A DNA stretch of 64,000 nt from Beroe forskalii (Eukaryota; Ctenophora; Nuda; Beroida; Beroidae). Below, piece by piece: positions 58,353 through 64,000 of the stretch. The stretch spans positions 464,579 through 528,578 of the forward strand of contig WFMF01000073.1 in assembly GCA_011033025.1 (NCBI GenBank), written 5' to 3'. Positions within the stretch are counted from its first letter, which is position 1. Each line of letters opens with the position of its first letter. The position numbers and the translations under genes were made by a program. Under the pieces are notes generated by a model that was given only the letters and a program-made list of their open reading frames with translations, did no database searches and had not been told where the DNA came from.

Positions 58353-61300
58353 ATGTACCGTATTCCACATTCTATATTATTATGTTTTTATGTGTTGCTT
58401 TTGTCATAATCCGGAGCTAATATAAGACAGTGGGCCGTGGGGTGTGATGGGATTACCATGGTTTAGAGTAGTGAGTTGTTAGCGACAATTTGCGTATTTT
58501 ATGTGACCGATCTAAATATTATAGTACCTTGCATTTTATTATAATACACCAGCATTTTACAAAGTGTACTTGCATTGTGATATATTATACGGTAACCTAT
58601 AACATTTTCTGTAAAAATTTTGTACTAACTACACTAATACATGCAATGATAGCGCTTAAAAACTCATAGGCTGCTAAACTTTGAGTTTTGAGACATTGGT
58701 CATGGTCCCAGAATTTGAGGATTAAATTTGGGTAAATTGGCTTTAAAAATTTCTCTAAGTATGACGTCTGACCACCAACAAATTCATTGATCCATCTAAA
58801 GCGCTAATTGGAGAAAAATCGTACCACTCGTTCCTTGGAACGCTTATACTTTGGTTCTGATATACCGTTAACAATTAAATTTATGAAATCATGAATGCTA
58901 ACCATTTTTCTTCCTGATTGAAACCATCTGAATGCAAACCGCACCCTTTTCTAAAGACCCCTAAATAAAGATGACTTTCATCCGTGAACAATTGACGGTA
59001 ACGTCACTTTGAATTACAAAAAATTTTAAACACAAAGATGATCTGGATTGGAAACTTAAAGAATCATGACACTACATACCATTTTCATGTGAATTCTTAC
59101 TTCCTTGATTTTTTAACCTTTTTGCAACAAAAGTTCAGAAGCAGCTCTTGAGCTGTTTTTATGAGTTTGTGAGTTTACGGTGCACATTCTCACACAAAAT
59201 GATATTAATGAACGTCGTGTTGTCCTACAGCTGCTGCTGCTGTGTGTAACTTTGTGTGTAATGAAGTCCTGTCAAGCAAAGACACACATCATTACACACA
59301 TTGATACATAACTAGAACTCATAATTCATAACACATGCACAGTCGAACAAGCAAACATAAGGAGTAAACATAGGAACTCTCTGTCGCTCATGACTCACGG
59401 ACATTATGCTTACTCTGATTCACGACCGTTGCTCCTTCATAAACTCAGCAAGTGAAAATGTAAATTTAGAATTTGCTCCTTCATAAACCCAGAAATTGGT
59501 TGTTACATCTTAAACCATGGTCTTTTCCAGCAGCAAGCATTCCGTCTCATGTGAGGTGAAAAGGGAATGTAAATTGTTGCTGCAGTGGCAATAAATATTT
59601 GACCATAGTTCATGTGAATATAAGTAAGTTGTCAATAGTCCCAAGAGTTATGAAAGGAATTATGACTCTTTGACAAAGTACAGCGGTTCCAACAGAATTC
59701 CGGAATGAACCTCGTGTTGGCTCTGTCAGCGAACATTGAGTATCACGTTTATTGAGACAGTAAAGTAACACACGACTTTTACCCAACATCGGTGGCGTTT
59801 TAGCTTCCCCACAGGGCCATTTGAAATTGACCAATCAGTGCGAGAGTTGACCGTCAACTTGCGCGCAGATTGGTCATCGTCACGACACAGTTTAGTAATC
59901 CATGGGAAAGTTAAGAGCTTGTCGGTCATGACTTTTGGTCCGGTACAAGCAATATACTATCGAACGTGATGTCAATGTCAAAGTTTAATCCGGTCAATTA
60001 AAGATTCGTAGTTGGCTGTTTGGTTAGCTTGGCATCTATTATAAGTAATAAACGTCCCATGGCTCAGATGGTACAAGAAAACATCTGCTTATATGAGGCA
60101 TGTTACTCTGTGCCAAGGCCACAATAGTCTTTTAATTATCTCCCTTGTTAGATAATTGCTAGGAATTATTATGATTGTTGTTTTACAATGCAGTTCATTT
60201 TATTTAACGACTTTTTAATTGTAAGAAACAAGCAGAAATAAATCCCCACAAATGGTTTCTCTTGTAATAACAATTTAAACAAACAAGGTGTGTGAAAACA
60301 AACTATGTCATTGTTTTAGGATTGTTATTTATCATCCGTGGGAACTACATCGTTCATTTAACTTTGTTAAGTTATTGACTCTAACGGCAATCAATAAGTA
60401 ACCTTTTGTCTTTGTCTGCGATATGAAACACTGAATGAACTGTGGCTTTGATTCATCTATTGAGCCTTCTAAGTCATTCTTCAGGAATCATTCTCACTAT
60501 TCTCAGTAACCTAAGATCTGCAAGTTCCGTGTATTGCTGGGTAACCTGTGTTGCTGCTGCTGTATCGATGGTTCTAAATCTGTAATTTCACGAAGAGAAG
60601 AGAGGAGTTGGAATGTTCATCTAATTTACATTAAAAGCACGCGGAAATAATCATGAGAATAATATGCAAAAAATGTCAAACCTTATTTGAGGTAATCGAA
60701 TTAATAATTCATCCCATACAAATTTTTGTCAAAAAAGTGTCAATTTTAAAATCAAGGCCTGTTAATGAGTTGATAGAAGCTAATTTCTTGAGAATCCCAA
60801 GAATGAAAATTTCAATTTTAAAGTCATAATTTAACATGATCAAGTCATATGATACTTTTTGCCGAAAGACTGAAAGAATTTGTAAGTTCAATAGCATTCT
60901 ATTTTTCAACAACATAATTTAATGCAGTCATAATCGCATTATTGCATCATGCCATTCCACTCATGCTCTACCATTCATTTGGGATGGTATGTGAAAAAAA
61001 AGAATGAAAGAACGTTCATTTCTTATGCCGTCATAATGACTTTATGCTCAAATGATGCCACTATCAATGGCTTATTATTCCTCAAAAGTCAAATGGTCAT
61101 ATTATGATGGAATAGATTTCTGTGTGTAAATCCTTCTCAATAAAGCAATAATTGAATGTTTATGAGCTTTATTTACAATGAAACCAGCCAAAAATATTAC
61201 GACTAAAAAAGTTAATCGTGAAAATTTATCTTTTCTCATTCATTATGACGTCTTTTGCAACACCCTCCCCGATTGGTGTACAGTCTTCATGATAGATTGG

Positions 61301-64000
61301 TTTAGAATAGCTTATCAGTCTTACACCATTTCACTGATGAACTGAGTGAATGAGATTTTTTCATCAATCTGAGAGATTTATTTCTCTGTAAATTGTAACA
61401 CTATCAGAGTACCATAGTTGGTCACGCCCCACCCGCTTATTAAAAACAGTCTGTCGTAAAATGAGCTGATCCGCCGATTTGGGCATCTCAATTCTCATAT
61501 ACGTTGACTTTGAATGTGAATTAACAGCATTTATTTGTGTTATTTGATTATTTGAAACAATAGAAGTGTAAATTATTCGATAAAATTATTTCACGGGCAC
61601 TTCTAAATCATTGTAAATAGTCACAGAAGCAGAAAAGGCTCACGTTTTCCAGGTTTTCTTACCCCTATTTGGACCCTTGAAATGTCAAAAACAAAGAATT
61701 TAGACGAGGGAATCCTGACAAAACATTCACAGTTTCAGTTACGTTTCAATGTGCTATCAGGCACGTACCAATGTCTCAATATACGTGGTACGATTGTTTT
61801 AAGGTGATAACTGTTCATATAAACGTTTCACTGTCGCCATGTCAAGAGAATTTCACCAAGAATTTCAGCACTTTTATTTCACTTTTTCAGACTGAACAGT
61901 ACTTCACCAACCTGACATTTCTGACTGATACAACATATAAAACAGCCGGCCCAACAACTGTTTGTCAAATATACAGAAAATCTGTCTTGACGTAATATAA
62001 TTCCATTAAGTTTTGACATCTTCTAAGTGCCACTTTTAAGTGATAAATGGCGGCTATAAATAAACCCACTGCTGGAGTCTTTGAAGCAGGTACTTCATGC
62101 CTTTTAGCAGCGTAATCCAGTGTTGTTCCTCCCTACTTACTGTGACTAACGTCATTTCATATTTGGGTGCCTGCAGCCCTATATTGTGAGAGGGCGTACG
62201 TGACTTTGATTTGCTGTATTTAACACCGCTTTTCAGTATTAATCAGATAGATTTAAGTCTGAAATGATTGAATAAGTTAATAAACCAAACTATATTACTT
62301 TTCGCTTTCATTCATTTACATAAAGATTCCGAAGTTTCGTGGGTTCAAGTTTGTATGTATTCAAGTAAAAGCTGTTCAAATACCAAGCAGATATCCATCA
62401 TAGTTCATATCTTGGCATTTTGTAATCTATAGTAGTATAGTACGGTATCTAAAAAACTATTTACAAGAAATTGTCACAATCTCAAGAATGTTAGAGAAAT
62501 TACTTAGCTAAATGAATGTCTGTGTAGGATGTAAAGACCAGTGTGTCGTGAGGTGTGTTATCATTAGAGTGGTTCAGTTCATGTGGTGCTGTACTTCATG
62601 CTTTGCTGCTCTGTGCCCCTTTCCATCCTAGAGTGGTACCTTGTTGTCGTATTTTAAGGGGAAATTGATCAGCGTGGTTTAGTGGGAGCATTGATGTTGT
62701 TATTTTCAGTTAGTGTCTCAAATTGGAATGGAAGTAATGTCTCGCGATGTGTTTGGCATACCATGATCATTGATGTTATCTATTCTCATCTTTCCTGTGT
62801 GGTCTTTGATTCAAAATTCAAACACCGCTACATGGTTACATAATATAATGTTAGAATATGATCACTCAAAAATTATTATACATTTTTCTGACAAATATGT
62901 ACTTCGTACAAAGCTTTCAGACAGATTAATAAAAGATAAGTCTAAAATACGTAAGATAAGCAACGGAATGAAAAGAAAAATCATTAAACAATCACAGAAA
63001 AGCACAAAAAAGAAAGGAAAGAACGTCCATAAAATTCCTGATAATAATTTGCTTTATTAATTTGCGCATGGTTACCCGATGAAACGAATCATTATAGTTT
63101 GAATGCATTCTCCTTTCGGCTACGAATTACTAAATTACTATCTAATTTACATCGTTTCTTTCTTTCAGACTATTCACATGACCTGCTGAGATTTGTTTCA
63201 GATGCCTGATAGCTTGATAGGAAATTTCGGACTTTTAGTAGAGTCATACTTTCTAATTTCTTAGCTTTGTTATCTGTGAATTTTGCTGACTGATCTTGTG
63301 ATATCTGAATGCTCAAAGTTTCTTCTTGTTCCATGTTGAGGATCATTAGGGACAATTTTAAATCCCGATTTCCGTCAAATCTTCCGGGAATTGGGAACCG
63401 AAATGCTCTCAGCAATTTGTCTGCTCACTCCTATGATAAGAAGATATCATGACAAAACGGCTGCCATCAGATCATCATGATCAACGTAATTGTTTCTTTC
63501 TACTTTCTACCTGAGTTCCTGTCATTTTCGTTCTGTAACTCGAAATTTATAAACAGATCTGCGGAACGAATCACCATGACGATCTGATATCATGTGTCCA
63601 ATCCTGTGATGTCACGTGACCTAAAGCTCACGTGACTCAGCGTTCTGTTATCTGTATTCTGTCCTCTGTACACAGTAACTTTGTCTGTCATGTGACACTG
63701 TTACAATCGGTATGATGTATGCCCATATCCGAACTGATTGGCCATTTGTAGTCAGAAATTCACCATTGTAAGCCATGATAATGACATCATCCTCAGTATA
63801 ATCCAAAGCACGTCCGAGTTTGTGCTTTACTTTCTACTGTATGATATGTCCGAGTCTGCTACTCAGATAACTGTTTTGACAATGAGAGAATGAGCAATGA
63901 GAGACTGTCTGAGGAGAATCAGAAGTGATCCTCATCATTCGTTGGAGATGTTGACGATGATGCAGCAAGAAGTAATTCAATATTTCATCATTCACTTTCT
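58353..64000. other. AT-rich DNA without an established gene
   Basis: No coding region, RNA gene or mobile element can be supported. Minor features are TGTGTGTAATGA and TCATTACACACA facing each other at about 59250-59300, and TCACGTGACC / CTCACGTGAC near 63607. A Lys-rich 96-codon frame at 62770-63060 is low complexity. Confidence 0.4.

Noticed and set aside
62770..63060. 96-codon Lys-rich frame
   Set aside because: Low complexity with no domain; such frames are expected in AT-rich DNA.

Overview
This is animal (metazoan) nuclear DNA. Two host genes can be read with complete, phase-consistent splicing: a glypican on the minus strand and a TDRD9/Spindle-E piRNA-pathway helicase on the plus strand. 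Glypicans are animal-specific, and GT-AG introns, long AT-rich non-coding stretches and many eukaryotic transposons agree. I cannot name the species; an invertebrate is likely.

Layout. 1-9.8 kb: a Helitron-like element (1442-2220), a decayed 5'-truncated non-LTR retrotransposon (about 2815-4990), and a second 5'-truncated non-LTR copy on the minus strand (about 5840-8130) with GTCCCA-type repeats on both sides. 9.88-22.0 kb: a two-ORF non-LTR retrotransposon with an open 979-codon endonuclease-reverse transcriptase. Its ORF1 is split inside a zinc-knuckle array by a 7,062-bp fold-back element (11031-18092) with hAT-type ends and an 8-bp target duplication. That element has a satellite core that switches polarity and itself carries a 1,185-bp hAT-type MITE. 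22.0-24.3 kb: a second Helitron-like copy and a short GC-rich island.

24.3-31.3 kb: the glypican gene, nine exons on the minus strand, about 424 residues, with a short signal peptide, exactly 14 cysteines, a CW-x-G motif and a GPI-type C-terminal tail, but no Ser-Gly dipeptide. Its largest intron holds several mobile elements. 31.3-35.5 kb: a divergent intergenic region with a 1.36-kb DNA-transposon-like insertion. 35.5-40.8 kb: TDRD9/Spindle-E, two coding exons, 1,382 residues (DEVH helicase, HA2 region, extended Tudor, terminal C2H2 finger). Its last codons are the first unit of a 46-bp minisatellite, and the second unit supplies the stop codon. 41.5-46.4 kb: a 4.86-kb fold-back element with about 1.1-kb arms built from GGTAATTACCGC-like palindromes. 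46.4-64 kb: AT-rich DNA with small repeats, two clear hairpins, one candidate exon and no gene I can establish.

The two host genes have unrelated roles (cell-surface ligand handling; germline transposon silencing), although the piRNA helicase does sit in DNA dense with transposons of several orders. The least ordinary features are the two large fold-back elements, the glypican without glycosaminoglycan sites, the repeat-made stop codon of TDRD9, and a covarying 3' hairpin shared by two retrotransposon copies.
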